Assembly: GCA_021030905.1 (NCBI GenBank)
Contig: JAGFMI010000006.1
Span: 2,170,001-2,234,000, forward strand
Origin: Pyrenula massariospora
Lineage: Eukaryota > Ascomycota > Eurotiomycetes > Pyrenulales > Pyrenulaceae
Direction: 5' to 3'
Length of the DNA stretch: 64,000 nucleotides
The notes beneath the pieces are model-generated. The model was given only the letters and a program-made list of their open reading frames with translations. It had not been told where the DNA came from and made no database searches. Shown here piece after piece: positions 11,464 to 23,771 of this stretch (positions within the stretch are counted from its first letter, which is position 1; every line of letters starts with the position of its first letter). Made by a program: the position numbers and the translations under genes.

Positions 11464-14400
11464 ACAGGACAATGAAGAGAGAGCTTGAAGGAAGGACGCG
11501 CGAAGCTCGCTGGGCTGGAAGTTGACCGGCCCGAGTTTGCGTTCAAGGAAAGACTTCCAACGTGAATTCACCAAGGCCAATGGAAAAGAATGCCCAGAAC
11601 GCTTGAAAGTGACAAGAGTCCAAGCCCAAGGTGTGAAATGTGGGTATGGGGAAAAAGGTTTGACATGTTGGTGTGGCGACAAGGAGATGATATATACAAA
11701 CGCTAAGACTGCATCAAGGACCGGCTACAAACACTTGGAAGGAGACATGTGAACTGGAGGCCCAACATTTCGTCATTCTGCGAAGGATAGTTCATCTGCC
11801 CTTCACAGCCATTGGGGATTTGGGGCCTTTGGAAGGGGGGCTTAGCACAGTGTGGCCTGGGGGCGCCAAAGGTCGTGGAAGAGGTCAGGTGGAGACAGAG
11901 GGGAGGTGCGCAATCGGAATTCACGATGGCGCTGCCGTATGGAGGAAGAGCCGTTGGAGTGAGGACTCGCCGGCAGCGATGAGAGCGCCCAGGGAACCTG
12001 ACGAACGGAACAAATGACGAGAATCATACTCGGAGATGATACTGGTGGTTGGGGGAGCTGGGAGAGGAGAAGTGAGCAAGGTAGAGGAGCGTCTGGGGGA
12101 CGGAGGCTTAGATACCCTCAGGCTTGGCGAAATCCTACCGTCGTCTGGGGCTGGAGCCGCAGCAATCGGAAAGTAATGCGCCGGACACCGTCACAGCAGC
12201 AGACTCGTGGGACAGCACCTGTTATTCTCTGGCCAGACGGCTGCTCCCCACGCTCAGGCTGTGCTGAGTATCTTACCTAGCTACCTAGCTACCTACCTAT
12301 TTCGTCTCATTCCCCAATTCACGATCGCAATGCCCTATTACTGTACGCTCTTCACTGTATACCGCGTCTTCGGCTCAAGACGATTGCAGCCCGCTACAGA
12401 TACATGCTTCTCAGTGCCAGCTTGAAACAAGACCAATGCCCCTTCAGCAACGTCAGCGACTCGGCCACTTCAGCCCTTCAGCCCGGGCGAGGCTCTGTCT
12501 ACCTCCCAAACCCCCTCGAAAGGCTGCAGTAGCGGCTGCTCCCCACTGTTAACACATACAATCCCCTTCATTACTTCCTCCGTTGACCTTGGGGAGCCCA
12601 ACAATTGAGCCAATTGACTCTCGAAGCAGTGAAACATTGCAAATCGCTGTCTACATACTGCGAAGATTCTCGATGCGACCCCCATCTTCGCCTGTACTGC
12701 ACCGGCCGATTCGTCACATAGATCGCAATAATGTTCCGAACGGGTTGCGGGCGGGCGGTTCCCTCGAGATCCTGCTGTGGCATCGAGTATGCCTTGCCAG
12801 GGCAGCCTACATGGACCTGATATGTCCGAGTTTGGCCCATCTGGCCAGTTGATGCAGAGGCAGAAGAGACCTGCAGCCACAGGCAGGAGCAGAAGAGGGT
12901 GAGTCAGTAGCGTAGGACCCCGAAGCTGTCCTTGCTGTGCCACCGTCGCGCCAGGCGCCGGACGACACGGGTCGAAAGCCACAGCCATTTAGACAGGGCT
13001 CCCGTAACGCAAGGGATATGCACATGTGCCTGTCACGGAGACCTCGCCGATTGAATTAACTTCCTGGACGCACCGATTCCTGAAGATAGGGAATTTCCTT
13101 GATCGCCCACGGCCCATCGATGTGCTGATACGATATGCTGCCCCATGCCATGGGGAGGGGGGTTCCAGTACTCTGTAGTTCATGCGTATAGGGCAAGGCA
13201 CGATGAGGGGTCGAGCAGACGTATGCTCGTGTCTCCGCCGATGGCCTACTTCAATACTCACTGTCGTGAATGAGAATCCCCTGAGCAGGATGCGTGTCTA
13301 CTAATAGCCTGTCTTTGCCGCTGCCATGGTCACTGGGATCTGATCTGCAGAGCTAATTCCCTGCGTCGTGGTACTCGAGCATTGGGGAAACCAGGGGGCT
13401 CATGCAGCTGGTGGGGAGAAGACGGAGTAAGGATAAGACGAGCCACGAGCCTCCCACACACCAGAAGAATTTCCCCACATGGGAAAATTTTAGCAGAACC
13501 ATGCAGGTGGGACTTTTTTTTTTGGCTGTGTGCCCGAATGTGCATCACACTGCATCGCCAGCATCTCCCCAGATCATAATGTTCGCTCGTCCATGGAATT
13601 CTGTCAGGGGGCCTCTCTGCTTCCGCCCGGTACCTACAGTAGTGCGCACGCCGGACCTGGCCTTCGCTCACGTAAAAAACCCGTGCCCAATGAGCAGCGC
13701 CAGAGAGGCGACCTGGAGATTTGACTCCGCGCCTAATGGTTGCGCCGACACGATAGAGATGCCATTAATCCTTCCATATCCCAATCCTCCGCCCAGGACG
13801 TAGGAAGAGGCGTGCGGTAACCAGACACGACTGGCGAGGGACAATTATTAGTATTGCCATTGTCCGTCGACCCCAGGCCAGAGCCACTGACGACGAGCCT
13901 TGCGTTCTCTGGGAAAAGCCCACATCCACCATCCTGGCTGCTTTATGCCGCTTCGCGCGCACCTCGCTCCAGCTCGCTTCCTCCCGCTTTACCAATCAGC
14001 TCCTCAAACCCGAGCTCTTATTCCTCCACTGAGCCTCCGTATGGCCATCCTGGCCGGGCGCCCATAAGTTACTTTTTCGATGTCGGCACCTGAAGAAAAA
14101 GGAGTTAGGATTAGGTACGCCGGATGCTGCTGCCATATATGCTGCCCTGCCCACTCTCGAGGTACAGAGCATCAGCAGCATCACTGACAAAAGCATCTAT
14201 CTAGCTTGGACGTTTTCAAAGGTTCCTTTCAGATATCCCCTCCCACCCCACGAGCCCCTCGGCGAGAGACGTCGCTGGCCTTAAACGGCAATCTCCACGA
14301 CCCCTCAGAAATTCCACGGGACTTATTTCCGTCAAGCCTACCGAAGAACTGCTGCTGCTGCCTGTCCCTTCCACCGCCCACCATCCGGTACAAAGCGTAC

Positions 14401-14495
14401 AAGTAGGACCATATCTTGAGCAATTGGGCTCGGGCATGATCGACTGAAGCCTTGCGTAACAGACGTTGGAGTCTCAGATATTGCCGAGGCTTGAT
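11464..14495. other. Long intergenic region upstream of the PHD-finger gene
   Basis: About 3 kb without a convincing gene, which is unusual at this gene density. It holds a TACC/TAGC microsatellite near 12274-12299 and a T10 run at 13514-13523. Many frames (for example 12470-12988 on the minus strand and 13402-13803 on the plus strand) are GC-rich shadows without motifs or codon bias. Extended upstream regions of this kind in filamentous fungi often belong to regulated genes or carry non-coding RNAs, but nothing here proves either. Confidence 0.45.
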
Positions 14496-16975
14496 ATGAA
14501 CTGGGAAGATACCGGGCATGGGTAGGCTCACGCAATTTGAATATTTCCCACCTTTCTTTGATCGAGCTACCTCTGCTCTGGCTGCCGAAGACTGACACTT
14601 TATTGTTGCTAGTCTGAAAGATAACAATGCTACACCGCCGACTCCAATCAAGACACCAATATCTACGTCTTTCAGTCCCCTGCCGTTCGATCTTCCAAGG
14701 ATAAAAGGAAAATTCGACGGTCACGACGTGAACCGGGCTACAACGAACCCTTCTGCAATACTTGGAGACGCTCACAATTCTACACGAGGCAACCCATTCT
14801 CCCACCAAAGCTCCATAAGTCGTACGGGAAACCCTAGGCTATTGACGAATGAGATCGATGCTCAGATTGCCTCTCATGTTCATCACCTTGCACCTTTATC
14901 CTCTGCAACACTTCTGCCTGTCGAAACAGCTCGTCGATTGACGTCTTCACCGGCATCTCAAGCTGCGGAATCACTGCACTCGGACGCACGGTCTGGCGGC
15001 AGGTATCCGTCACAAAGCGCTATCCTTTCTCCTCAGCTGTTTATGCAGACGCCACCGCCTAGTGCGAGCTCGCACTCGAAGCAACATTTTCGAGAGCTTA
15101 AGCAACCCACCCCTGCCTCAATGGCCAATCCACAGAAGCAACTCACCCCAAACATGTCTCGTATGAAACCCCCTCATACTCCCGGTCAACCAGTCAACGC
15201 CTCTCCTCAACTCTTCACAAACTTACAATTCTCTCCTGACCTCTTCTCAACCCCAATGTCAGCTCCTGTCACCGCTGCTGGCCTTCCACAGAGCCGTTTG
15301 TTTTGGGATCCAGAATCCTCGAACGCCTACAGCCAAGGGGAATTATCAGCCCCCCTCTCTAATTCTTTCTTTCCCGGTCAAGTGGACGCCTCCAGTCACT
15401 CTGTCTCGCCCCTGAATACCAGGAATGCCTTCGACGCTGTGCCTACACTCCATCCTAGTTCAGCTATCGAACTACGACATCCTCAAGATGATGCGTTTGC
15501 TTCTTATTCTAGCCCTGCGCATTTAGATGGAACCGCATTCCCTGCTCCCTTCCAAGCCTCACCTCGTGTCCCTACGTCCCGGCCTGAAGACCCGAGTATG
15601 TTTCTGAGCTCTCCGGCTCGTCGTTTTGGCCCTCCTCCGCAGCCACGTACATCTCTTGGTGTGGCAAAATCCGCTAGTCAACCTTACCACCACCAAATAG
15701 AAGAATCAAAGCGAGATCGAGAATATGAGCGATCTAAAAGGGATAGAGAGAAGAGAGCCATTGATGGGAAGGTGTTCAGACAAAGTAGCCCCACATCCAC
15801 TACAAGCCGCCCTGGAATCACGCGGAGCATGACCCACACCGGGATTGGAGACCAAGAGCATCACACTCGCCAGCAGGGTCAAAGCTCGTTCGCCGGGTCG
15901 ATGTCCTCAAGAGCATCTCTGAAGACTGGTAGAGTGTCTCCACTCAAACGAAACTCGCACCAAGCTGGATTAGACCGCCCTTCATCCAGGATGCCCGGCT
16001 CTCTGACCCTTGCAGTCGATGGAAAGGGTCTCGCCAAGCTCATTCCAGCGTCTGGCCCTGTAGATGTCCGTATGAGCATGGATGACGAAGTCTCTGACAG
16101 TGGTGATTCAACAGACTCGGCCGAATTTCAGATCGCGCACAGCCAAAATGCTTCTTTTGCTTTTTCGGATGATCACAATATGCGGACAAATCCCACCTAT
16201 CTGATGCCCGAGTCTAGGTCGCACTCCAAGAACAGTTCCTATTCCTCCGCTCGTGGTTCTTCCGCATCGACAAATCAGTCGTCCTATAATAGTTCTATCT
16301 CTGGAGCTGTCAAGAAACACTCTCGGTCATCCAACATACCGCAAATACCCGCGGGTAGACATCAGCATCATAATCAGAGAGACTCGCCTTCATCTGCATT
16401 TTTGTCTTCGGGAGCTGGCTCGGTGGCGGAGCACGACGAGGATGACGGTGATGCTCTCCAAGCTGTACGAGCTGTAAAGAAGGACCGAGTGCGAAAGTCT
16501 CTTGGTGGCAATACCAACTCCGCCTCCCGAGAAAACTCATTTCAGTCTTTCAACTCATCTCCACCCATACAAACGAATGACTTCGACACCTTCTTTCAGC
16601 AAGCAAACATATCTCCTACAACGATCACTGACCCTGATCTTGCAACGCCTAGCACAGATCGTGACAGCGCTTTCAATGGGACTGTGCACTGCTATTGTCG
16701 CAGCTCAGGGCTCTGGGGTCCAATGATTCAATGGTAAAGATTTTTATCCCCCTTTATCTCTTCTTAGGCGCTAACGCCTCTAAAGTGAATCTTGTCTAAA
16801 TTTGCTGCATATGAGATGCGCGAGGCTTGATCCAACACATAAACCTCCAGTGTTCATATGCGATTACTGCAATCAGACTCCGGCGAGGCACGGTAGATTA
16901 CGAGAGCCCTCGCGGGCTGCGGCTCTTGCGCCAACCTCCCCTCTTGCGCATAAGTCTACCAGATTTAAGCGCTGA
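14496..16975 (+). CDS. PHD-finger domain protein
   Basis: Three exons, 14496-14521, 14613-16733 and 16786-16975, give 778 residues. The large middle exon has no in-frame ATG near its start. The tiny first exon (MNWEDTGHG-) supplies the initiation codon and joins in frame through a GTAGGC donor and a TTGCTAG acceptor. The last intron splits the C-terminal zinc finger. After splicing it reads CYC-(x)n-QCESC-LLHMRC-FICDYC, a C4HC3 PHD finger at about residues 698-740, followed by a short basic tail. PHD fingers usually read histone H3 tails, often methylated K4, so a chromatin role is likely. Residues 1-690 are Ser/Pro/Gln/His-rich and disordered, with a charged KRDREYERSKRDREKR helix near residue 370. 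No catalytic domain is present. The partner complex cannot be told from sequence. Confidence 0.85.
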
Positions 16976-17765
16976 GACTGCTTTTCTTCTGTACATCAGG
17001 ATTTCATTTGGTTGCACATAATCCTGGAGTCATAGTCTGGACAAATATACCCCGGTTTTGGCTCTCCTGACTTTGGTTTTATACATTGTCTGTCGCATGT
17101 TAGAGTAGCATATTCGTACGGCCTATACAGGACATCATCCTTCGATGAAAGCTTAGGAAGTAGATTGGGACATGGCTCGACATAGTACAGCGCTCACACG
17201 TACACGCATTGTTCAAAAAAGCATTATGGCCCTAATAAAATACGTTCTAACATACTGGTTACTATGAAATTAAATCGAATGCTCGTGCCGCAAAAGTCAG
17301 TCAGAGTTGGGATATCGTGATCATCTTCGAAAACAAGGCAGGTTTGTCTTCGGCGCTCGTTTGCGTTGACAGGAGTAAAGCACACGCCGATAGCAGTGCG
17401 ATCAGAAGGCTCCATTCAGTAATCTTCCTTAAGTCCACCGATGCTGCATGGTATGGAGCCTTTCTGTGATGTCTCTTGTGTAACTATTTTCACGTCCAGT
17501 GGTGTTCCATAAGGATAATGGTAGCCTTGCACCACAGGTGCCTATCAGGACGTATCGATCTCGAGAAGCTTCGTGATTCTGGTCGGAATGATCGACAGAA
17601 ACTCAACGGTGATAGTTCAACGCAGCTTAATTTCAATATCAGTTATCTCTGAGAGCCTCGACTGAGAGAATTTCCTAAATAAATCTGACAAGCAGACTGC
17701 ACTAATCACTCGAGGTCCGAGAAGGCTCCTAATTCGACGTTCAAATCCCTCGCAATTGCTGAGGG
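16976..17765. other. Intergenic region
   Basis: Tandem plus-strand genes flank this stretch, which should hold the 3' end of the PHD gene and the promoter of the F-box-like gene. No frame has coding character. Confidence 0.5.
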
Positions 17766-19229
17766 ATGGCTGGACTGCTACAACGATTACCACCAGAGCT
17801 ACTGAAAGAAGTCTTCCGCTACGTCTTCGAGCCCAATGGGATCGGCACCCTCGAGGTCGACGAGCGTCAGGACCCGCAGCATCCTCTCGGACTTCTTAGA
17901 TCTTGCAAATCGCTCGAAAAGGCCTGCGTGCACTTTCTCAACGAGGAAGTTGTCTGGGTTCAGGTCATAGCGAACGTGGCACAGATTGATCAACACTGGG
18001 CCAAGGTCGCCTGGGAACAGGTCGAGCTTATTGATTCGGATCTCCGAGGGGCAATCGTCGAGGGACTCAAGCCCAGAAGTGCACTCCGATATCATGGACT
18101 CCATCGCCAACTTGCGCTCCAGCTCTTCGCCGGCGACCCAAGTGTCTCGGGACGTTACAGCCTTGCAGAGAGCAACCAGCACTCTTCTCGATCGAAGGGG
18201 AGGATCACGGCCCTCTGTCACGCGGGACATGCTGACTATCACAAGTTTACGTTTGCCTACACTAGGCTAGGCTACAATAACTGCATGCTCTCACTGATGA
18301 AAGCCTGTATCGGCAAGCCGATGATAATTAGATTGAGAGACTGCGGAAATGTTAGATTTGGCAAGCTCGTCGAACCTTTTCACATGAATGGCGGTGTTTC
18401 GCAGGTAACTCTGTCAACGTTCGACAATGAACATCCAAGTCCTGAACGTTTTGAAGTCGTTCGAAAGAGCCTCCTCCGCGAAAGATCATGGAAAGAGAAG
18501 GTGATTCTAGTTGCGCAGTTGATTGACGATGGATCTAAAGCGCTTGAGAGGCGTCACCTAGCTGACGCGGCAACAAAATACGGCTTGGCTTTGAGTGCTT
18601 CAGAGATATTGCTTAACATACCGATTTGGGATGTAGATAGAGGTTCTGGCCCTGATTATGGCTTGAACGGTCACTCAATTGCCATTTGCAAGAAACTTTT
18701 GGAACTCTTTTTCGGACGAGTTGAAAAGACTCGGCAAGCAAACATTACAGATGGAAGTGGCACCAATGATATCAGACTCCCATCTGTTCACACAGCATAT
18801 GAGATCAGTAAGAAAATCTGGGTCTACAATTCTCGTGTATCGGCAACCACATCATTATACTGTCAGAGTCAATGTATTGAGATCAGGGCAGACCTTCTAC
18901 GCGAACAGGCACCCAATTCTCCTCTGGTCCTGCATTCCTATGATCGCGCAGTTGCGCTCTTGAGCAAATGTATAGAACGGAACGATGTCCAAGAAATCTA
19001 TGAAAAGGCACAAGAAGCACAGAAAAGGATTTTCGTGAAGCAAGAAGAGGCTAGTCGCTTTGGCAGCACTGATCGAACCGATGAATCGCTTCTCTGGGAA
19101 AGTGATCCGTGTAGCTCAAGTTCCTCGGACGCTTCTGTAGAGCTTGATGGTAAGATGTACCACAGGAGATCCTCAGGCAATAGACTTCCCAGTCATAGGA
19201 AGTTTGGGCCGGTTCATGAGTGGACATAG
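17766..19229 (+). CDS. F-box-like protein of unknown function
   Basis: A single exon of 487 residues. The N-terminus, LQRLPPELLKEVFRYVFE, matches the start of an F-box (LPxELLxxIFxY). The next ~45 residues (LGLLRSCKSLEKACVHFLNEEVVWVQV) fit the rest of that motif with the usual hydrophobic and Trp positions. F-box proteins bind Skp1 and select substrates for SCF ubiquitin ligases. The remainder shows no leucine-rich repeats, WD or kelch units, so the substrate side is unknown. A Ser-rich acidic stretch (PCSSSSSDASVELDG) precedes the C-terminus. Many filamentous fungi carry families of such short F-box-only proteins. The Skp1 link is inferred from the N-terminal match alone. Confidence 0.75.
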   Translation: MAGLLQRLPPELLKEVFRYVFEPNGIGTLEVDERQDPQHPLGLLRSCKSLEKACVHFLNEEVVWVQVIANVAQIDQHWAKVAWEQVELIDSDLRGAIVEGLKPRSALRYHGLHRQLALQLFAGDPSVSGRYSLAESNQHSSRSKGRITALCHAGHADYHKFTFAYTRLGYNNCMLSLMKACIGKPMIIRLRDCGNVRFGKLVEPFHMNGGVSQVTLSTFDNEHPSPERFEVVRKSLLRERSWKEKVILVAQLIDDGSKALERRHLADAATKYGLALSASEILLNIPIWDVDRGSGPDYGLNGHSIAICKKLLELFFGRVEKTRQANITDGSGTNDIRLPSVHTAYEISKKIWVYNSRVSATTSLYCQSQCIEIRADLLREQAPNSPLVLHSYDRAVALLSKCIERNDVQEIYEKAQEAQKRIFVKQEEASRFGSTDRTDESLLWESDPCSSSSSDASVELDGKMYHRRSSGNRLPSHRKFGPVHEWT

Positions 19230-20322
19230 GAGTGGGGAAGGAGGTCCAACTTGCAGACGTGCCCCCATAGTATACGAAGGACCATGAAAGATCAAATGCT
19301 TTGTTTGATAAATTTCAAATTTAACGAGAAGTCGGGCCAGAGAGCAGTCGAAGCTCGATACCAGTGGGTAAACATTGCGTGCCGGGAAAGGAATTTGGCA
19401 CGGTCGGGGCTCAAGACACGGACTTACTTGGATTTGTCGTCGGGAAAGCTTTCAAAGATCTTTGCAAAGGTTTCGATAAAGACTAGTGAGCTGTGGGAGT
19501 AAAGATTGTTGAACACCTTATATGGCCTATATTTAGCCTGGTCTATGCTAAGCCTTCCCACCTAACATGATCGCGGATCAAGGTCTTGAGGAGACTCGCA
19601 GAGCAGGATCAGAGCAAGGTTAGCTAGATCTGCTTCTCCCTTTAGTTCCTTGCAAGGCAGCGCATGATCTCATCGCGATGACTTTTAGGTAGACGTGCTC
19701 TTGGCGGCTGCTAGAAGCTCCAATCGATACCTGTAAGAGACTCAGAGCTACATTCGTTAGATATGCTTAGAGCGATCTCATTGGAACCTTTGCCTAGCTA
19801 GAAATCATACCTGTGAGACTTAGCAACCTTATTGAGCATAAATTGGGATCAAGAATCTTCACCTGGGCAGTTGTCTTGCGAGTCTGACAGATGAGTAAAT
19901 GTCAGTTGAATTATATCGACCGCTTTATGGTAGCAGCTAGTCCGATACCAGTCCCATTCTTCAAGGTCAGGTGATTTTGAAACGAGGAATGAGAACTGTG
20001 TTACCTTAATACTTAAGTATCGTCAAAAATAGAATGTTCCATCGGATCCGGAAGCTATCGCCGATTTGCGAGAACCAGGGCCTTCAGCTTCGCGACGTTG
20101 GAGTTACTTGAAGCTTTGCCTCATGATTGTTGCTCCCATAGAGAAAGAGCAGATCTATGGGGAAATATTTCTAGGATCCTGCAAAGAACGTCGGATCTAG
20201 GTGCTATGTTCTTCGGTGTCAGGGTCCTGAAGGATCGCACTGTCAACCTGACCAATATCGATGGGTATTGGTAAACTTCGCACATGTGGAATGAGGACAA
20301 TCGTGCAGTTCGCGAAGTTTGC
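19230..20322. other. Intergenic region between convergent genes
   Basis: About 1.1 kb of moderately AT-rich sequence between the F-box-like gene and the 3' end of DAD2. The longest frame (19251-19502, +) follows the upstream gene directly and has no recognisable content. Nothing else is seen. Confidence 0.5.
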
Positions 20323-20881
20323 TCAAACCCCATCCTCGTGATTCGCGTCGCCGCCTCCTTCGGCTTTAAAAGAGCTTCTCGGTTCTGCGGGTATTCTGAC
20401 CAAGGTTTGAGGAAGCTGTTCAGAGGGACCGCTTGCCAATTGGGGTTCGACCGCTTCACTGTGATCGATGAGCGCAGGAACTTTAGCTGCCCAGATATTA
20501 GTAGAGTCATCAATAATCTAGACAGAGGCCGCACCAGAAGCCAGAGTTATCGCTCTCAGCACGTTGTCCCAATTGGCCAGGACACAAGAGACGGCTGTGA
20601 AAAACTGTCAACGTTGTTCACCGTTATGAACTGCGTAGTCTGAACCCACCTTCAGTTCCGTCTCGTAAAGTAGCGAGCTTGTCCTGAAGCTCTGCCATTT
20701 GTCGAGCCAGCGCGCCACTTAAATCCCGTAATTGTTGCAAGTTCTCAAGCTCAGCTTTCTTAGCATTGATTCGCGCTTGCAACGCAGAGGTTTGCTGGGC
20801 GGAGATGGAACTGGTTCCCGGTTGGCGTAAAGATCCAGGACCAGAGGGGAAGATGGTTGTCGGTCTCGGTCCGTAGGACAT
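20323..20881 (-). CDS. DAD2: DASH/Dam1 kinetochore complex subunit Dad2
   Basis: Three exons on the minus strand, 20881-20650, 20594-20535 and 20486-20323, give 151 residues. The start MSYGPRPTTIFPSGPG is followed by a heptad-rich helix (ARINAKKAELENLQQL, LARQMAELQDKLATL), then the block CVLANWDNVLRAI and LASAKVP, and the terminal PQTLVRIP motif. This order is diagnostic for Dad2 of filamentous fungi. The DASH complex forms rings on microtubules, couples kinetochores to them and is a target of Aurora B/Ipl1. Introns are 55 and 48 bp. An in-frame ATG at 20986 would add 35 residues of non-conserved sequence, so the internal ATG is chosen. The gene is divergent from shugoshin. Confidence 0.93.
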
Positions 20882-21220
20882 GTTGTCTTGGGATTTGGAA
20901 TATAAGCTGGGAGCATCGACCGTAGTACTGGGAAGTGTTGACCGTAACGAGATGTGGCACGCGGGGCGCGTTATCGCTGTCGACATCGTAGGGCAGGTGA
21001 GCCGAGGTTTCAGGGTCCTGGTCTAACCCATCTCGGACATATGTTTACATGGGCTCCTTGGCATCAAAAAAACACTGGCCAAGAGGAGACCAGCATATCA
21101 TATATCTCTTCTTCCCAAGAGCTTTCTTATCGCTTTTTCGACGACATTGCTGATGTCACATCTCGTTTCCCAAATCGAGCCCTGCATTCATTCCAATCCC
21201 AGTCAACCTCTCTCGAGGGA
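20882..21220. promoter_or_regulatory. Shared divergent promoter of DAD2 and SGO1
   Basis: Only 339 bp separate the start codons of two mitotic chromosome-segregation genes transcribed away from each other. No coding sequence is seen apart from a possible DAD2 N-terminal extension. Co-regulation in the cell cycle is an inference from the arrangement. Confidence 0.55.
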
Positions 21221-23519
21221 TGGCTCGGCTGAACGAGCCAGCTCCATCACTCGACTCTGTTGAAGCTTGTAAGGTCTACCATCCAAATCGCAGCAACCAG
21301 ATGGTCTATGAAAAGCTTCTAACCTGACTATCTTCCAGTGAAGCGAAGATTCATCCGTCAGAATCGGGAAATTGCTCGAGTTAACTCTACCCAATCTCAA
21401 CGAATCCGCAATCTCGAGACTGAGATCTCGCGCTTGCTGGGCGAAAACATAGACCTACGAGAACAGGCAATCAGTGCGACGCAGAAGGCTCAGAAGGCAC
21501 GGTACACTTGCGGTCGATGCCAGCAGCTCAAAGGACTGAAAGGAACCATCGAGGGAAAACTGGCAGAAATCCACACGCTCGTTGACGGACTCGCGCTACT
21601 GGATAAAAGCAGAAAATCCGTCTCGCCTGATCGACGAAGGTCATCGACTTTTAGCTTTCCGGGGCAAGAAAATGTCACGTATGGAGGCGCAGTAAAGCCT
21701 GCGAAGCAACCGATAGAAGGGTTCTTGCCAGCAATAATCGAAGACAAAAGCTATCCTCGAAAGACTTTGGACGTTGATGAGCTTAAACCCATGAGAGTAG
21801 AAGATGTGGCATCTGAATCACCAGATATCGGACCTCCTCCTGTGGCACACTTTGACGTAACAGACCTATACCAGTTTGAGCCGCAGGCTTTAGGACCCCA
21901 ACATCCTGAAGGATTGAACCCCTCTTCCTTTTCATCGAACCTAGAGAAGCGAAAAAAAAGACGAGCTAGCGCGCTTCTCGATGGTAATCCGAACGAATAC
22001 TCCAACACTGGAGAAAGCACAGTGACTTTGCGTAGCACAGCTGGGTCAAAAAGAAAATTGGGTGTTCGAGAGAGTGATTTTAGCTTGCAAGACAGGACTG
22101 ATATCCGCTCTGAGGACTTTCCTTTCCAGTGGTCAAAGACTGGATTAGGGTCTTCAACTACAGCCGAGAAAACACAGGCTAGGTCTCATCTATCGCATAC
22201 AGCACAGCGGTGTCTTGACACGTCAACCCGAAAAGCCTTGCAACCAAGTATGTTCTATCTAAACTGTCATAGAGCTTACTAATTTGTGGACAGAGGATAC
22301 CAATTCCCCTACGAAGCCAAAGAGAACAGCGGTTTCTGAAAAGGTAGCATCCCTAAAAGACAACGCAGCTCGAAGAGGGGATACTAGGCAACAGAGGAGA
22401 GACAAGTCGACTGCTACGGTATCAACGCAGCCAATCAGCAATGTTGATAAACAAGATCGCCAGTCAGAAATCCTGACCGAGTCCATAAATTACCCCCCTG
22501 TCACTCCTGCCGGAGCAGACATATTCTCCCCAATCTCTACTGAGCCATCAGCTGCTAGAGCTAGTCCTCCGGCACCAGAACTGAAGCCTATCAGTTCGGT
22601 GGAGGATGTTATCAGCCAGTCAACTCGGCCATCGCGGAGACCAAAGGGCGCGATCAGTTACGCAGAGCCGAGCCTGCGAGACAAGATGAGGCGGCCGACA
22701 AAAGAATTAGTACCTGCAGTTGTTGACACCGGTCGATCTCAACAACGAGCTTCATCTGCAAGGCCGGAGAGTGAAAGCGAGACTGTGGTTAAAGAGGAAA
22801 TCGTTTCAGCAGGCGAGGCAGAGAAACCAAAGACGAGAACGGTCATTATCAAGAAAGAAAACACGACGAATGATACTAAATGGAAGAATCTCCCGCCTTT
22901 GACAGATGGTGCTGTCAGTCCGTTGATCGGAAAAGAGTACCGTAGTCAGGCACAGAATCCGGAGAAAATGGTTGGTCGAGATCAGCATGAGACGACAAGG
23001 AATGGAAAAGGGGAGACCACGACGGCAGCAACGAGCGGACCGTTGATGGAGAAGCATAGTGGAGGGCTAGAACAAGCTCTTGACAAGATTTCTATCTATG
23101 ATGGTCCAAATTCCTCCCCTGCCTCCCCTTCCAAGCCTGAAAACAAATCTGAGGAGAGCGCGGATATACCAAAGCGCACGATAAAATCTTCACGTCGACA
23201 CTCTACCAATCCAGCAGGAATCCGTGATCGAAACGTCACTTATGACCTCGCTAGTACTAACGGACCACTTTTGAGTCAATCTTCTGTAACCGCAAAGCGA
23301 AGGGAAAAGGATGGCTCCAGACCAGACGCACCAAGACCCTCATCTGCCCTGGCGCACAGAGAAAGGAAGGAGCCGAGCGATCAAGGCGTTAGGCTCGGGA
23401 GAAGCGAATCTGTGAGGGCATTGGCCGGAAAACGGGCGGTAGACTCAGGAAGCGGGCCGGGAGAGACAGCTCGTAGAGCGGAAAGGACCATGTCGAGAAG
23501 GAGGAGCATGATGATCTGA
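21221..23519 (+). CDS. SGO1: Shugoshin, centromeric cohesion protector
   Basis: Three exons, 21221-21269, 21339-22247 and 22294-23519, give 727 residues. The N-terminal homodimer coiled coil spans about residues 17-65 (KRRFIRQNREIARVNSTQSQ, then RNLETEISRLLGENIDLREQ). Shugoshins use this coil to bind PP2A-B'. The basic SGO motif lies near residues 432-455 (RRPKGAISYAEPSLRDKMRR, followed by PTKELV) and reads phosphorylated histone H2A at centromeres. The linker is long, disordered and Ser/Lys-rich. The protein protects cohesin from separase and promotes bi-orientation. Introns are 69 and 46 bp. The presence of both signature blocks makes the assignment secure. Whether it acts in meiosis, mitosis or both cannot be told here. 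Confidence 0.95.
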
Positions 23520-23771
23520 TGGCTTGATTGAGACTTTGCAGAAGGATTTAGCAAATTTGGAAACTTTTCATGACCGTCTCATTGCCTCCATTGAGAATGG
23601 AGACGGCCCTTTCTGCCTTTAAAGATCCACGATCCTCGTTTCAAGACGCCTAGATTCACCATTGTGAGAAAGCTTGAATCACTTGTCTGGAGTGTCCGTG
23701 CAGCTGTACTGCAAATCCTGCGCCATGTCCATGCTCATGTATTATAACAACGAAACAAATCATTCATCTGC

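Noticed and set aside
12470-13025. 172-codon and neighbouring minus-strand frames
   Set aside because: The composition is that of GC-rich random sequence. Overlapping frames of similar length exist on both strands, and there is no motif, splice context or conserved block.
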